A stretch of DNA of 64,000 bases from Lysobacterales bacterium (GTDB taxonomy: Bacteria; Pseudomonadota; Gammaproteobacteria; Xanthomonadales; SZUA-36), in contig JABDLD010000092.1 of assembly GCA_013001885.1 (NCBI GenBank), positions 1 to 64,000 of the forward strand. The letters run 5' to 3'. The notes under the pieces are model-generated. The model saw nothing but the letters and a program-made list of their open reading frames with translations, was not told the DNA's origin and ran no database searches. Position 1 is the first letter of the stretch; every line of letters starts with the position of its first letter. Below, piece after piece: positions 13,867-23,800 of the stretch. The translations under genes were made by a program, and so were the position numbers.

Positions 13867-14222
13867 TGCAGGTTCTCGGCATTTTTTATTACTGGGTTTT
13901 CGCCATTCTGCTGATGATCGGGTTCTATGCCGTGGTCGCCAAGATCAACCTGGTGAAAAAGCTGATCGGCCTGTCGATCTTCCAGTCGGCTGTATTTCTG
14001 CTGTACCTGACGATGGGCAAGGTTACCGGCGGCACGGCGCCCATCTACCAGGATGACGCCGTGAACCAGTTATTCTCCAATCCGCTGCCGCAGGTGCTGA
14101 TTCTCACGGCGATCGTGGTCGGTATTTCGACCACTGCTCTGGGGCTTGGGATCGTGGTTCGAATAAAGGAAGAGTACGGCAGCATCGAGGAGCAGGAAAT
14201 TCAGGAGATCGACCGGCGGTGA
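13866..14222 (+). CDS. mnhC: Mrp/Mnh antiporter subunit C (NuoK-like)
   Basis: This 118-residue, three-helix protein is homologous to NuoK of complex I. Recognisable segments are GLSIFQSAVFLLYLTMG and DDAVNQLFSNPLPQVLILTAIVVGIS; the stretch NPLPQ-LILTAIVVG is near-universal in MnhC. The C-terminal tail is acidic. It begins on the last base of the preceding stop codon and overlaps the next gene by 4 bases. NuoK-like subunits carry membrane-embedded acidic residues that link the proton path to the large antiporter-like subunits. Confidence 0.94.
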   Translation: MQVLGIFYYWVFAILLMIGFYAVVAKINLVKKLIGLSIFQSAVFLLYLTMGKVTGGTAPIYQDDAVNQLFSNPLPQVLILTAIVVGISTTALGLGIVVRIKEEYGSIEEQEIQEIDRR

Positions 14223-15712
14223 CACCATTGGAATTCCACCTGCCGGCACTGCAAGTGGCGGCTCCGATGCTGCTTGCACCCGTGGTCGCACTGCTGCGCC
14301 CACGAGGACTGGCCTGGGCCGCCACCCTGGTCGCCAGCCTGATGGCGCTGGCGATTGCCATTGGACTGACGCAAGGAGCCCTGTCGGGCGAGTCCTTTAG
14401 CTACGCGATGGGCGGTTGGGAACCGCCTTACGGCATCGAGCTTCACGTCGATATGTTCAGTGCACTGGTTCTACTGATCGTTACCGGCGCCTCCAGCATT
14501 GCCCTGATGGCCGGCAAAGCCAGCCTCGACAAGGCCGTGGAACACAGCCGCCAGCCGCTATTTTATTCCGCCTGGCTGCTCGTATTGAGCGGCCTGGCCG
14601 GAATCCTGGTCTCGGCTGACGCTTTCAACATCTTCGTCTTCATGGAAATCTCTTCGCTGGCCAGTTACATCGTGGTGGCGGGCGGAACGGATCGTAGGGC
14701 GCTGCCGGCTGTCTTCAAATACCTGATCATGGGCACGATCGGCGCGACTTTCTACCTGATTGGTATTGGCCTGATCTACATGATGACCGGCACGCTCAAC
14801 CTTGCCGATATGGAGTTGCGCATTCATGACGTAGCGGACCAAAGGCCGATCCTGGTCGCCGCCGGTTTCATCACCGTGGGCCTGGCGCTCAAGGCGGCCG
14901 TATTTCCGCTGCACGTTTGGCTGCCCAACGCCTATACCTATGCGCCGCATGCGGTCACGGCGTTCCTGGCGGCCTGTGCCACCAAAGTGTCCCTTTATGT
15001 TCTGCTGCGTTTCGATTTCGTGGTGTTCCAGCAAAACCTGCTGGGTCATGAATTCCAGTTCGCTGCGTTCCTGATGCCGCTGGCGGTGCTGGCGATCCTC
15101 GCCGGATCGGCCGTTGCGTTGTTTGAATCCAATATCAAGCGCTTGCTGGCTTATTCTTCCGTGGCCCAGATTGGCTATATCCTGCTCGGCGCCAGCCTGG
15201 TGAGCCTGGCCGGGCTGTCTGCGAGCCTGCTGCACATGTTCAATCACGCGCTGGCGAAAGGCACGTTGTTCCTGGCGGTGATGGCGCTGGCGATGCGTTT
15301 TACCCGGCTCGACCTGCGCCACCTCGCCGGCTCGGCGCAACACATGCCCTGGACCATGGCGGCTTTCGTAATCGCCGGGCTCAGCCTGATCGGTGTGCCC
15401 GGAACCGCGGGTTTCATCAGCAAGTGGTACCTGGTGTCCGCGGCGCTGGAAGCGGGCCCCGTGGGGTTCTTCCTGATTGCCGTCGTCGTTATCGGTTCAC
15501 TGATGGCGGTCGTCTACATCTGGCGCATCATTGAAACCGCCTGGTTCGAACCGCCTACGGAAGCGGGTGAGGTGATACGAGAAGCGCCGGTCACGATGCT
15601 CGCGGTGGTCTGGCTGGCAGCATTGGCCAACATCTATTTCGGGCTGGCCACGGATCTTCCGCGGGAACTGGCGGCCGGGGCTGCGGCATCGCTGCTGGGG
15701 CAACTGCCATGA
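14219..15712 (+). CDS. mnhD: Antiporter subunit D (NuoN/MnhD-like), first of three
   Basis: This 497-residue, about 14-helix proton-translocating subunit is related to NuoL/M/N. The TM5 glutamate is in FNIFVFMEISSL, the TM7 lysine in ALKAAVFPLHVWLP, and a TM8 lysine in ATKVSLYVLL, so the ion path is complete. SNIKRLLAYSSVAQIGYI is the broken-helix region shared by the family. The start is GTG 14219, overlapping mnhC by 4 bases. The FMEISSL-type TM5 resembles MnhD more than MnhA. It is one of three NuoL-like proteins in the operon, where standard Mrp has two (A and D). Confidence 0.92.
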   Translation: MTPLEFHLPALQVAAPMLLAPVVALLRPRGLAWAATLVASLMALAIAIGLTQGALSGESFSYAMGGWEPPYGIELHVDMFSALVLLIVTGASSIALMAGKASLDKAVEHSRQPLFYSAWLLVLSGLAGILVSADAFNIFVFMEISSLASYIVVAGGTDRRALPAVFKYLIMGTIGATFYLIGIGLIYMMTGTLNLADMELRIHDVADQRPILVAAGFITVGLALKAAVFPLHVWLPNAYTYAPHAVTAFLAACATKVSLYVLLRFDFVVFQQNLLGHEFQFAAFLMPLAVLAILAGSAVALFESNIKRLLAYSSVAQIGYILLGASLVSLAGLSASLLHMFNHALAKGTLFLAVMALAMRFTRLDLRHLAGSAQHMPWTMAAFVIAGLSLIGVPGTAGFISKWYLVSAALEAGPVGFFLIAVVVIGSLMAVVYIWRIIETAWFEPPTEAGEVIREAPVTMLAVVWLAALANIYFGLATDLPRELAAGAAASLLGQLP

Positions 15713-17178
15713 GTCCGGAGACCCTGATACTAGCGGCCCTGTCCATTCCGCTGGCTGGTGCGCTGCTGATCGGGCTGACCGGGCGCGTCAGTCCCAACCT
15801 TCGCGAAATCGTCACACTGACCACGGCAGGGCTTTTGATCTTCTGTGTCTGGAGCCTGCTGCCCTTCGTTTACCAGGGCGGGCGGCCGGGCGTGCAACTG
15901 GCCGAAGTATTACCCGGTATTGAAATCGCCTTCCGGGTCGAGCCCCTGGGCATGATGTTCGCTGCATTGGCCTCGGGTTTGTGGCTGGTGAATTCGATTT
16001 ACTCGATCGGGTACATGCGCGGCAATAACGAGAAGAAACAAACCCGGTTTTACGTGATGTTTGCGGTCTCGCTCGGTGCGACCATGGGAATAGCCCTTGC
16101 CGCGAACCTGTTCACGCTGTTCCTGTTCTACGAGGCGCTGACGCTTTCGACGTACCCGCTGGTGTCGCACAAGGGCGACCCGGCCACGGTGAAGTCCGCC
16201 CGGGTTTATTTGGGAATCCTGATCTCGGCATCGATCGGCCTGCTGTTGCCCGCCATCATCTGGACTTACTCGGTAGCCGGCACGGGGGATTTTACGGCAG
16301 GCGGCATTCTGCAGGGGCATGTCGAAGGCCCTGCGGTGGGTCTGCTTCTGGGCCTGTTCGTATTCGGCGCCGCCAAGGCGGCCGTGATGCCGGTCCACCG
16401 CTGGCTGCCCGCGGCGATGGTCGCGCCGACTCCGGTCAGCGCGTTGCTGCATGCCGTCGCCGTGGTCAAGGCCGGCGTGTTCACCATCACCAAGGTCATC
16501 GTTTACGTCTTCGGCATCGACTTCCTGTTCTCCGAACCCAGCAGCGGCTGGCTGTTTTACGCGGCGGCATTCACCATCGTGGCGGCCAGCCTGGTGGCCC
16601 TGCGCCAGCAGAACCTGAAGCGCCTGCTGGCTTATTCGACGGTAGCGCAGCTCTCGTACGTGGTGATGGCGGCTGCCATTCTGAAACCGCTCTCCGAGGT
16701 GGGCGCCGCCATTCACATGCTGGCGCACGCTTTTGGCAAAATCACGCTGTTTTTCGCCGCCGGCGCTATCTACACCGCCTCGAAGAAAACCGAGCTGGCC
16801 CAATTGCGCGGCATCGGCCGGCGAATGCCGATCACGATGACTGCATTTACCATTGGCGCGCTCAGCATGATCGGTGTTCCGCCGACGGCGGGTTTCGTAT
16901 CCAAGTGGTACATCCTGGCCGGGGCGTTCCAGGCCGACAACTACGTCGCGCTGGCCACGATAATCGCGAGTACGGCTTTGAATGCCGCGTATTTCCTGCC
17001 TATCGTTTACATGGTTTGGTTTGAGAAGGACAGTACACCGCCGGGGAAAGAGCACGGCGAAGCGCCGTTTGCGGCAGTGCTGGCCCTGGCGATCACCGCG
17101 GCGCTGACGATCGCGTTTTTCGTCTACAGCGCGCCGGCCTATGAATTGGAAGCGCAATTGGTGAGGGAGCTGCCATGA
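15709..17178 (+). CDS. Antiporter NuoL-like subunit, second of three
   Basis: This 489-residue polytopic protein of the proton-conducting antiporter family has the key charges present: TM5 glutamate in LFLFYEALTL, TM7 lysine in GAAKAAVMPVHRWLP and a lysine in AVVKAGVFTITK. It also has QNLKRLLAYSTVAQLSYV. The ion path therefore looks intact. It overlaps both the preceding and following genes by 4 bases. It is best annotated as a monovalent cation/proton antiporter subunit of the D family. It may take the place of the missing MnhA core together with the fused D/E/B protein, an inference from gene content. Confidence 0.9.
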   Translation: MSPETLILAALSIPLAGALLIGLTGRVSPNLREIVTLTTAGLLIFCVWSLLPFVYQGGRPGVQLAEVLPGIEIAFRVEPLGMMFAALASGLWLVNSIYSIGYMRGNNEKKQTRFYVMFAVSLGATMGIALAANLFTLFLFYEALTLSTYPLVSHKGDPATVKSARVYLGILISASIGLLLPAIIWTYSVAGTGDFTAGGILQGHVEGPAVGLLLGLFVFGAAKAAVMPVHRWLPAAMVAPTPVSALLHAVAVVKAGVFTITKVIVYVFGIDFLFSEPSSGWLFYAAAFTIVAASLVALRQQNLKRLLAYSTVAQLSYVVMAAAILKPLSEVGAAIHMLAHAFGKITLFFAAGAIYTASKKTELAQLRGIGRRMPITMTAFTIGALSMIGVPPTAGFVSKWYILAGAFQADNYVALATIIASTALNAAYFLPIVYMVWFEKDSTPPGKEHGEAPFAAVLALAITAALTIAFFVYSAPAYELEAQLVRELP

Positions 17179-17468
17179 GTGGCACCGACGACAGGAACGA
17201 TCCGATGAACCAGAGCAAAGACGACGCCTGGCTGGCCCGGCCATCCTCCATCCGCTTGCTGTGGCGGGTGTTTGCTCTGGTACTGGTTGTCTCGGTGGCC
17301 GTGCAGTTGCTGTTCAATGTCAAGGGGTATTTTGGCGTCGACGGCTGGCTGGGTTTCGGGGCGGTGTTCGGCTTCCTTTCCTGCCTGGCGATGGTGCTGT
17401 TTGCCAAGGCGCTTGGCTGGATCTTGAAGCGCAACGAAGATTATTACCGGGAGCGGGAACGTGATTGA
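17175..17468 (+). CDS. Small two-helix membrane protein of the antiporter operon
   Basis: This 97-residue protein has a polar N-terminus, two membrane helices (about 28-49 and 56-79, with a GYFGVDGWLGFG turn between them) and a charged tail (RNEDYYRERERD). It overlaps both flanking antiporter genes (4 and 8 bases), so it is surely part of the operon. No named family is recognised; proteins of this shape recur in Mrp-like clusters with three NuoL-like subunits. A structural or assembly role is likely. Confidence 0.7.
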   Translation: MSGTDDRNDPMNQSKDDAWLARPSSIRLLWRVFALVLVVSVAVQLLFNVKGYFGVDGWLGFGAVFGFLSCLAMVLFAKALGWILKRNEDYYRERERD

Positions 17469-19170
17469 CTTCCTTCCTCCTGCGCTGATTCTGCTGCTGG
17501 GTGCTCTGCTGATCGGCCCGACCCGCGGCGCGCTGCGCACCGCGGTTGTGCTGCTCACTCCGTTATTGACGCTCGCTGCCGTCTGGCAGGTGCCGGACGG
17601 TGTCTCACTAACCTTCCAGTTCCTGCAGTACCCGATCGAACCGATCGAGGGCAGCCCGGTGCGCCGCCTGTTTGCAACTATCTTCGCGCTGATGGCCTTT
17701 GGAGGCGGACTCTATGCCTATCGCCAGGCAAAGTGGTTCGAACTGGCTGCCGCTTACGCCTATGCTGCGGGCGCTATCGGCGTCAGTTTCGCCGGTGACC
17801 TGATCACGCTGTTCCTGTTCTGGGAACTGATGGCCCTGTTTTCGACCGTGGTGGTCTGGTGCGGCGGTACGCCGGGTGCGCGTGCCGCCGGAATCCGCTA
17901 TGCCGTCATGCATCTGCTCGGCGGTGTGATCCTGAAAGTGGGCATCGAAGGCGTGATGGTGCACACCGGCTCGATCGAAGTGCAGCCGATGCTGGCCGAT
18001 ACGTTCGATCACTGGATGATCCTGGTGGGCATCCTGATCAACGCGGCCGCCCCTCCGGTTTCCGCCTGGCTGTCGGACGCTTATCCAAGGTCCAGCCCCA
18101 CCGGGTCGGTTTTCCTGTCGGCCTTCACGACCAAGACGGCTGTCCTCGCACTGATCCTGCTGTTCCCGGGCGAGCCGGTGTTGATCGGCATCGGGCTGTT
18201 CATGGTGATGTACGGGATCATTTACGCCTTGCTGGAAAATGATATCCGGCGGATCCTGGCTTTCTCGATCGTGAACCAGGTGGGGTTCATGGTTTGCGCC
18301 ATCGGCATCGGCACCCAAATGGCGATCAACGGTGCAGCGGCGCATGCTTTTGCACACATCATCTACAAGGCGCTGTTGTTCATGAGTGCAGGAGTGGTGG
18401 TGTATCGCACCGGTAAAAACCGCTGCAGCGATGTGGGCGGCCTATTCCGCACGATGCCGCTCACGGCGGTTTGCGGCATTGTCGGGGCGCTGGCCATTTC
18501 CGGCTTTCCGCTGACCTCCGGTTTCACCACCAAAACCATGATTTCACAGGCTGCCGCGAATGAAAGCCTGGTGTGGGTGTATTTCCTGCTGGCAGCGGCC
18601 TCTGCGGGTGTTTTCCTGCACGCCGGCATCAAGTTCCCGTGGTTCGTCTTTTTCCAGCGCGATTCGGGTCTTCGGCCCAAGGATGCGCCCTGGAACATGG
18701 CTGTAGCGATGGTGTTTTTCGCCGCACTCTGCATTCTTTTTGGTGTCGCACCGCAATTGCTTTACGCCTATCTGCCGTATCCGGTCGAATACGAGGCTTA
18801 CACGGCCAGCAAGGTCGTGTTCTACCTGCAGTTGCTGCTGTTCAGCGGCCTGGCGTTTTTCCTGTTGCTGCCGCTGATGAAGCGCACAGAAACCATCAGC
18901 CTCGACACGGATTGGCTGTGGCGCGTGGTCCTGCAGGGTTCGGCACGCGGGGTGCATGCATTTCTTACCGGCCTGGGACGTGGCCTGAGCGCCAGGTTAA
19001 GTCGGTTGGGACTGTACTTGAGCAGGCGCGGGCGCCACTATTTCGGATTGAATTCGGAAGGCGACCGGCAGATTCACGGCATTTTTGCGCGGGCCTGGCC
19101 GATCGGCACTACCGCGCTTTGGATTGCGGTGCTGTTGACTGCCTACGTATTTTTCTACTACCTGGCCTGA
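17461..19170 (+). CDS. Antiporter NuoL-like subunit, third of three, altered proton path
   Basis: This 569-residue polytopic protein ends the antiporter operon. The TM5 glutamate is kept (E122 in LFLFWELMAL), but in the TM7 segment ILINAAAPPVSAWLSDAY the usual lysine is asparagine (N194) and the usual histidine of P-x-H-x-W is serine (S201). A later lysine in FTTKTAVLAL is kept. The two sister subunits retain all these residues, so this one may be structural or use a modified path. The extra C-terminal part has an amphipathic segment and a final helix (about 550-569) after an arginine-rich linker. The start is GTG. The stop overlaps the convergent gene by 13 bases. Confidence 0.88.
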   Translation: MIDFLPPALILLLGALLIGPTRGALRTAVVLLTPLLTLAAVWQVPDGVSLTFQFLQYPIEPIEGSPVRRLFATIFALMAFGGGLYAYRQAKWFELAAAYAYAAGAIGVSFAGDLITLFLFWELMALFSTVVVWCGGTPGARAAGIRYAVMHLLGGVILKVGIEGVMVHTGSIEVQPMLADTFDHWMILVGILINAAAPPVSAWLSDAYPRSSPTGSVFLSAFTTKTAVLALILLFPGEPVLIGIGLFMVMYGIIYALLENDIRRILAFSIVNQVGFMVCAIGIGTQMAINGAAAHAFAHIIYKALLFMSAGVVVYRTGKNRCSDVGGLFRTMPLTAVCGIVGALAISGFPLTSGFTTKTMISQAAANESLVWVYFLLAAASAGVFLHAGIKFPWFVFFQRDSGLRPKDAPWNMAVAMVFFAALCILFGVAPQLLYAYLPYPVEYEAYTASKVVFYLQLLLFSGLAFFLLLPLMKRTETISLDTDWLWRVVLQGSARGVHAFLTGLGRGLSARLSRLGLYLSRRGRHYFGLNSEGDRQIHGIFARAWPIGTTALWIAVLLTAYVFFYYLA

Positions 19171-20693
19171 GTCGGCTGTAACGGTCCGGCGCCGGGAATG
19201 ATCCATTGGTCGTTCCCGAGGTCCACCTCACCGCCCATTTCCTCCCGGACAGCCCGGTCGACGACCCGGGCACCTCGCTCAGCCATGGCCTCAAAGGTGT
19301 CGATGCCGCCGTTCGGGAAATTGCCGCGGGTGCGGTGAATATTAAAGCGGTTGGCGAATTTGCGGCCGAACGCCTTCTCAAGGCCGTCCCTGCCGTAGAT
19401 GAAGCCGAGCAGTCCGCCCCAGGTAGCCGCCGGGTTGTCGGAGTCCCAGCCGGCCAGAACCGCGATTTTCACCGTTTCGCTGAAGTCTCCTTCGCCGTAG
19501 AACAAACTGACCATGCTCGATGCGAAATTGATACCCGAGGCAAAGCAACCGTTGCAATATAGGTTTCTGGAGGTGACGTCGTAGCCGTCCCGCTGTTCGA
19601 CCTGGTAGCGGACATAGACTTCATCCCGCGCCTGCTCCCAGGGCACACCTGCCAGGTAACGTCCCTTGACGAAATCAAACATTTTTGCGGTGTAGCTGTT
19701 GTCGGGCAAATGCAGCCGCGCCTGTTCCGCCAACCAGTGGACCTGTTCTCTTCTGGACAAATCCGGATTCACGGCTGAAGCCAGCGCATGCATCCTGACG
19801 TAAAACTCGGATGCCAGCGCCGCTTCGCCACTGGACGTTGTCCGGATCGGCAGATAAGCCATGCGCAGCGCAATGTCGGGCCGGGCAGGCGCAAATAAAC
19901 CGAATATCTCCGTGGTGAGCTGCGCGTCGATCATGTCGAAATCCGGGTTGTTCACTGGGTCACCGGTTGCCGGCGGCGCCAGGCCGTCTGTGCGCATCAG
20001 GTCATGCGCCCGCTGGTTGGAAACCCAGAGAAAATTTTCTTTCTGGCCTTCGTCGTTGGTGAAAGGCGTGTTTTCATCGGAATAAATGTGTTTCAGCCAG
20101 CCGTCCCGAATCTGCTCTGGACTGAGCACGCTGACACCGTGCGTGAACAGCAGGTGCTGGTACATATATTCGATGTCGGTGTCGTCATCCGCGCCCCACA
20201 CTCCGTTTTCATCCTCGAACACCCAATCGATGGTGGCGGACAGGTCGCTGGGTATGCCTTGTCCCCAGAAGCTTGGCTGATCCGGCTGGCCCCAGTCGTC
20301 GCGGGTATAAAAATCACCGTGCGGGCCATCACCCCCAATCCTGTCCATCTCGGTAACCAGGCCGGTCCAGTTGGCGATGCTCTGGCCCAGCCAGAAGCCT
20401 TCAAGGCGGTTGCTGTAGCCGCTGCGTGAAAGGACAAGTTCGTTCTCCGCAACGGTATTGTCCGGACCGGGTGAAGCAACTTCAGGCTCATTGCATCCGT
20501 ACATCGGCAGCACGGCCAACAATACGCTGATGAAGCGGGCAGGGTGCGTTGCTGCTAATTTTTCAATACTTTGGCCGATGTCGAGACGCCTCGCGATGTT
20601 TTCCGGAAAGCTCGTTGCGTGACCGCAGGATATACCAGCCCATGGCAAAGTGCAGGGCGCTCCGATGAATACATTTGCCTTGTTTTTGCTCAT
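19158..20693 (-). CDS. ADP-ribosylglycohydrolase-family lipoprotein
   Basis: This 511-residue exported protein has a late hydrophobic stretch with a lipobox-like LPMYGC near residues 62-67. The mature part matches the ADP-ribosylglycohydrolase fold: FWLGQSIANW near the start, the metal-binding DDDTD (residues about 167-171), and AGWDSDNPAATWGGLLGFIYG near residue 422, where D-S-D replaces the usual D-T-D. Two Mg2+ sites are thus plausible. Such proteins in polysaccharide loci may act on unusual glycosides rather than ADP-ribose. It is divergent from the TonB receptor across a 186-base region with LacI-type operators, so shared control is likely. The true start may lie downstream of the ATG used here, because the N-terminus is long. 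Confidence 0.72.
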   Translation of the reverse strand: MSKNKANVFIGAPCTLPWAGISCGHATSFPENIARRLDIGQSIEKLAATHPARFISVLLAVLPMYGCNEPEVASPGPDNTVAENELVLSRSGYSNRLEGFWLGQSIANWTGLVTEMDRIGGDGPHGDFYTRDDWGQPDQPSFWGQGIPSDLSATIDWVFEDENGVWGADDDTDIEYMYQHLLFTHGVSVLSPEQIRDGWLKHIYSDENTPFTNDEGQKENFLWVSNQRAHDLMRTDGLAPPATGDPVNNPDFDMIDAQLTTEIFGLFAPARPDIALRMAYLPIRTTSSGEAALASEFYVRMHALASAVNPDLSRREQVHWLAEQARLHLPDNSYTAKMFDFVKGRYLAGVPWEQARDEVYVRYQVEQRDGYDVTSRNLYCNGCFASGINFASSMVSLFYGEGDFSETVKIAVLAGWDSDNPAATWGGLLGFIYGRDGLEKAFGRKFANRFNIHRTRGNFPNGGIDTFEAMAERGARVVDRAVREEMGGEVDLGNDQWIIPGAGPLQPTQAR

Positions 20694-20748
20694 GTCAGGG
20701 CATCAAATACCTCAGTTGAAGCATGGGGCGGAAAACATTAAAAAAATG

Positions 20749-20777
20749 TTGACGCGCTATAAGGCTTTGGCTAAGCT
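20749..20777 (+). promoter_or_regulatory. Sigma-70-like promoter of the TonB receptor gene
   Basis: TTGACG (20749-20754), a 17-base spacer and TAAGCT (20772-20777) form a promoter with a good -35 and a weak -10. The first LacI-type operator begins four bases after the -10, a position suited to repression. Confidence 0.5.
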
Positions 20778-20781
20778 AAAA

Positions 20782-20793
20782 GAAAGCGCTTAC
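20782..20793 (+). promoter_or_regulatory. LacI-type operator 1
   Basis: GAAAGCGCTTAC contains the AGCGCT palindromic core with a central CpG, the standard recognition pattern of LacI/GalR-family sugar regulators. It is repeated exactly 33 bases downstream. Confidence 0.7.
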
Positions 20794-20814
20794 ATGCAGT
20801 GAGGCGCTTTTTAT

Positions 20815-20826
20815 GAAAGCGCTTAC
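20815..20826 (+). promoter_or_regulatory. LacI-type operator 2
   Basis: An identical GAAAGCGCTTAC lies 33 bases (about three helical turns) from operator 1, in the leader of the TonB receptor mRNA. Two sites on the same DNA face suggest cooperative binding or looping by a LacI-family tetramer. No such regulator gene is in the window. Confidence 0.7.
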
Positions 20827-20879
20827 AAAAAAGCGCACACTAAACCAAATTTTTCATACGAGCTCGGGGAAACACAATC

Positions 20880-23800
20880 GTGAAAAAACGTACGTTCAGC
20901 AGGACCCCTTTATCTGTAAGTATCGCCGTGGCACTTGGCGCCTTCCTGATTCAGCCAGTCTACGGACAGAACACCGCTGACGAAGTCGACGAGAGGGCAA
21001 ATGAAGAAGAGCCCATGATGGAGGAGGTGTTCGTCACCGGTGTCCGCAAGAGTCTCATCGACTCGATGGACCGCAAGCGGGATGCTTCCGGTTTGGTTGA
21101 CGCCATTACGGCCGAAGACATCGGTAAATTTCCCGACACCAACCTGGCTGAAGCCCTGGCGCGTATCCCGGGTGTGTCAATTGACCGCATCAACGGTGAA
21201 GGCTCGGCGATCACGGTTCGCGGCCTGGGACCTGAGTTCAACCTGGTTACGTTAAATGGACGCCAGATGCCGACCGCCGGCAGCCGATCGTTCAACTTTG
21301 CTGATATCGCGACTGAAGGCATCAGCGCCATTGAGGTTTACAAGACCCCTCGCGTGAACCTTCCCTCGGGCGGCATCGGCGCAACGGTCAACGTACTTAC
21401 ACCGCGCCCGCTGAATTCCCCCGGTTTCAGGGCAGTTGCAACAGCAAAAGCCCATTACGAATCATCGGCTGGCGATAGCGATAGGCTGGACAAGTGGACC
21501 CCCGAGGTGTCAGGCCTGCTCAGCGCTACCTTCGCTGACGACACGTTCGGCGTACTCGTTTCCGCTTCCTATTCTGATCGTCAAAACCGGGAAGAGGAGG
21601 CGCACGTCGCTTCCTGGATTCCGAACCGGCCTCTGCTTAACCCCAATGCGGTCATTGAAAACAACAACCAGAGAGCAGACGGTTACAACTGGTATCCGCA
21701 AGATGCCGGTTATGGCTGGGCAGATATTGAACGTAAGCGCACCAACGCGCAGGTCGTGCTGCAGTGGGAGCCTACCGATAACTTTAAGGCTACGCTGGAT
21801 TACACCTACTCTACGGTTGACTTCAAGAAAAACGCTAATGGGTTTGGTATTTGGTTCCTGGCCACGGGCTCTGTCGTTGGCGGTACCGTGAACGAACGAG
21901 GCACATGGACAAGCGTGACCGAAGCCGGCGGCGACTACGCTACCGGCATTTCCCGCGACCATACGCAAAAAACCAATGACTCAATCGGTTTGAACCTTGA
22001 ATGGGTGGCCACCGACAACCTGGCGTTTACGCTGGACGCGCACACTTCAACGTCGAAGAACGTGGGAGACGGCCTGGGTGATCGTCCGGGCAGCAGTGCC
22101 AACGTGATCATCGGTAACTCATTCGACGGCGCTTGGTGTGCGAGTGAGGGCCAACCTTACAACCCGGATTGCGCGACTGCCAATATCACCACCAAAACCG
22201 CAACCTACGGGCCAGGAGGCGTTCCAATCTTCGATATCGGTTTTGTCGGCCAGGGCCCGAATGCCGGTATTCCGCAGGATGAATTGTTTGCCCGCGATAT
22301 CGGTTCTCTTTTCGGCCAGGCTTTCGACACCGATCAGAAGAACGACATCGATCAGATACAGTTGGGTGGCAGCTGGCAAAGTGACGGCGACGCCCTTCAG
22401 GAAATCAATTTCGGCGTTTCCTACCTCAAGAATAAATTCCGCCAGCAGGACGCCTACTCGGGGCAGTTACCGGCAGGTTTCTGGCTGACCTCAGCCACCT
22501 GGTGGCCGGATGATACCTGGACCCGTGAAGAGTTCGGCGGCCTGCTTGGTGATTTCAACAATACCGGAAACTTCCCGGTCGATTGGTACTGGACCGCGCC
22601 GTTTGACACCGTGGTTGACGGCTACGAAACCGTTGGTGCCAACGATCCCAACTTGGCGACCTGCTGTTACTGGCCGTCCTGGCCGGCAGATTTCCAGGGG
22701 GATGGACGCGGTTATTTCTGGTCCGGTCCGTTCACCGGCGACTCCCGGGTTACCGAGAAGACCACCTCCCTGTACGGCGAGCTGGTGTTCGCTAGCGAGT
22801 TCCTGGGCATGCCAGTCAACATGGTTACAGGCCTGCGCTGGGAAAAGACAGAAGTCAATTCGCAGGGTATTGAGCGCCCCGCCACCGCACTTTTCTGGGT
22901 GGGTGGTAACGAATGGCGTTACGAGTTTGCGGAAGACGATACGCTTTCTGACGGGGGTGGTAAGAACGACTACTTCCTGCCTTCTTTGAACTTCGACATG
23001 TCGTTCACCGATAACCTGGTGGGCCGGGCATCTTACAGCCGTTCCATAGCGCGGCCGCCGATTGGCGCCCTGAGTTCGTCACGCACTTTCAACGGCAACC
23101 CGTTGGTAACGAACCGGAGTGTGTCGGTGGGTAACCCGGAATTGAAGCCATATGTTTCGGACAACTTCGATGTTTCGCTGGAGTGGTATTACGCTGAAGG
23201 CAGCTACGCCTCTGTCGCCTATTACCACAAGCTGGTGGACAACTTCCTGGTCGGCACGACCATTCAGGATTCCGTCGACGGTCTGCAGGATCCTTACATC
23301 GGTGACCTGGCCAACCAGGCCCGCGCAGAGCTTACAGCCGAAGGTACCCTGGTATCGGACGCAAATCTGTTTCAGCGCATGAACGAGATCCTGGGCAACA
23401 ATCCGCCGCAGGAAATCGGCCCGATGCCGGGCGACCCGCTGGCGATTTTCAGCATCAGTACAACGACCAACGCGGAAGAAGGCAAGCTGAACGGTTGGGA
23501 ATTCCAGGTGCAGCACCTGTTTGGCGATAGCGGCTTCGGTATTGTGGCCAATGCCACACTCGTAGGCGGTGACGTCAATGCGGACCGTGACGTGGTGAAC
23601 AGGACTTTCGCACTGCCGGGCCTGAGTGACTCAGCCAACTTCACCGTGTTCTACGAGAACGAGGTTATTTCCACGCGTTTGGCGTATAACTGGCGTGACG
23701 AGTTCCTTTCCGGTTTCGACCAGTATGACTCACCCGTATTTACGGAAGCCTACGATCAGCTGGATGCGAATTTCACCTGGTTCCCTGCTGAAGACTGGTC

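Noticed and set aside
15910-17244. 444-codon minus-strand open frame opposite a NuoL-like gene
   Set aside because: It reads as low-complexity basic sequence and fully overlaps a well-supported antiporter subunit, so it is a shadow frame.
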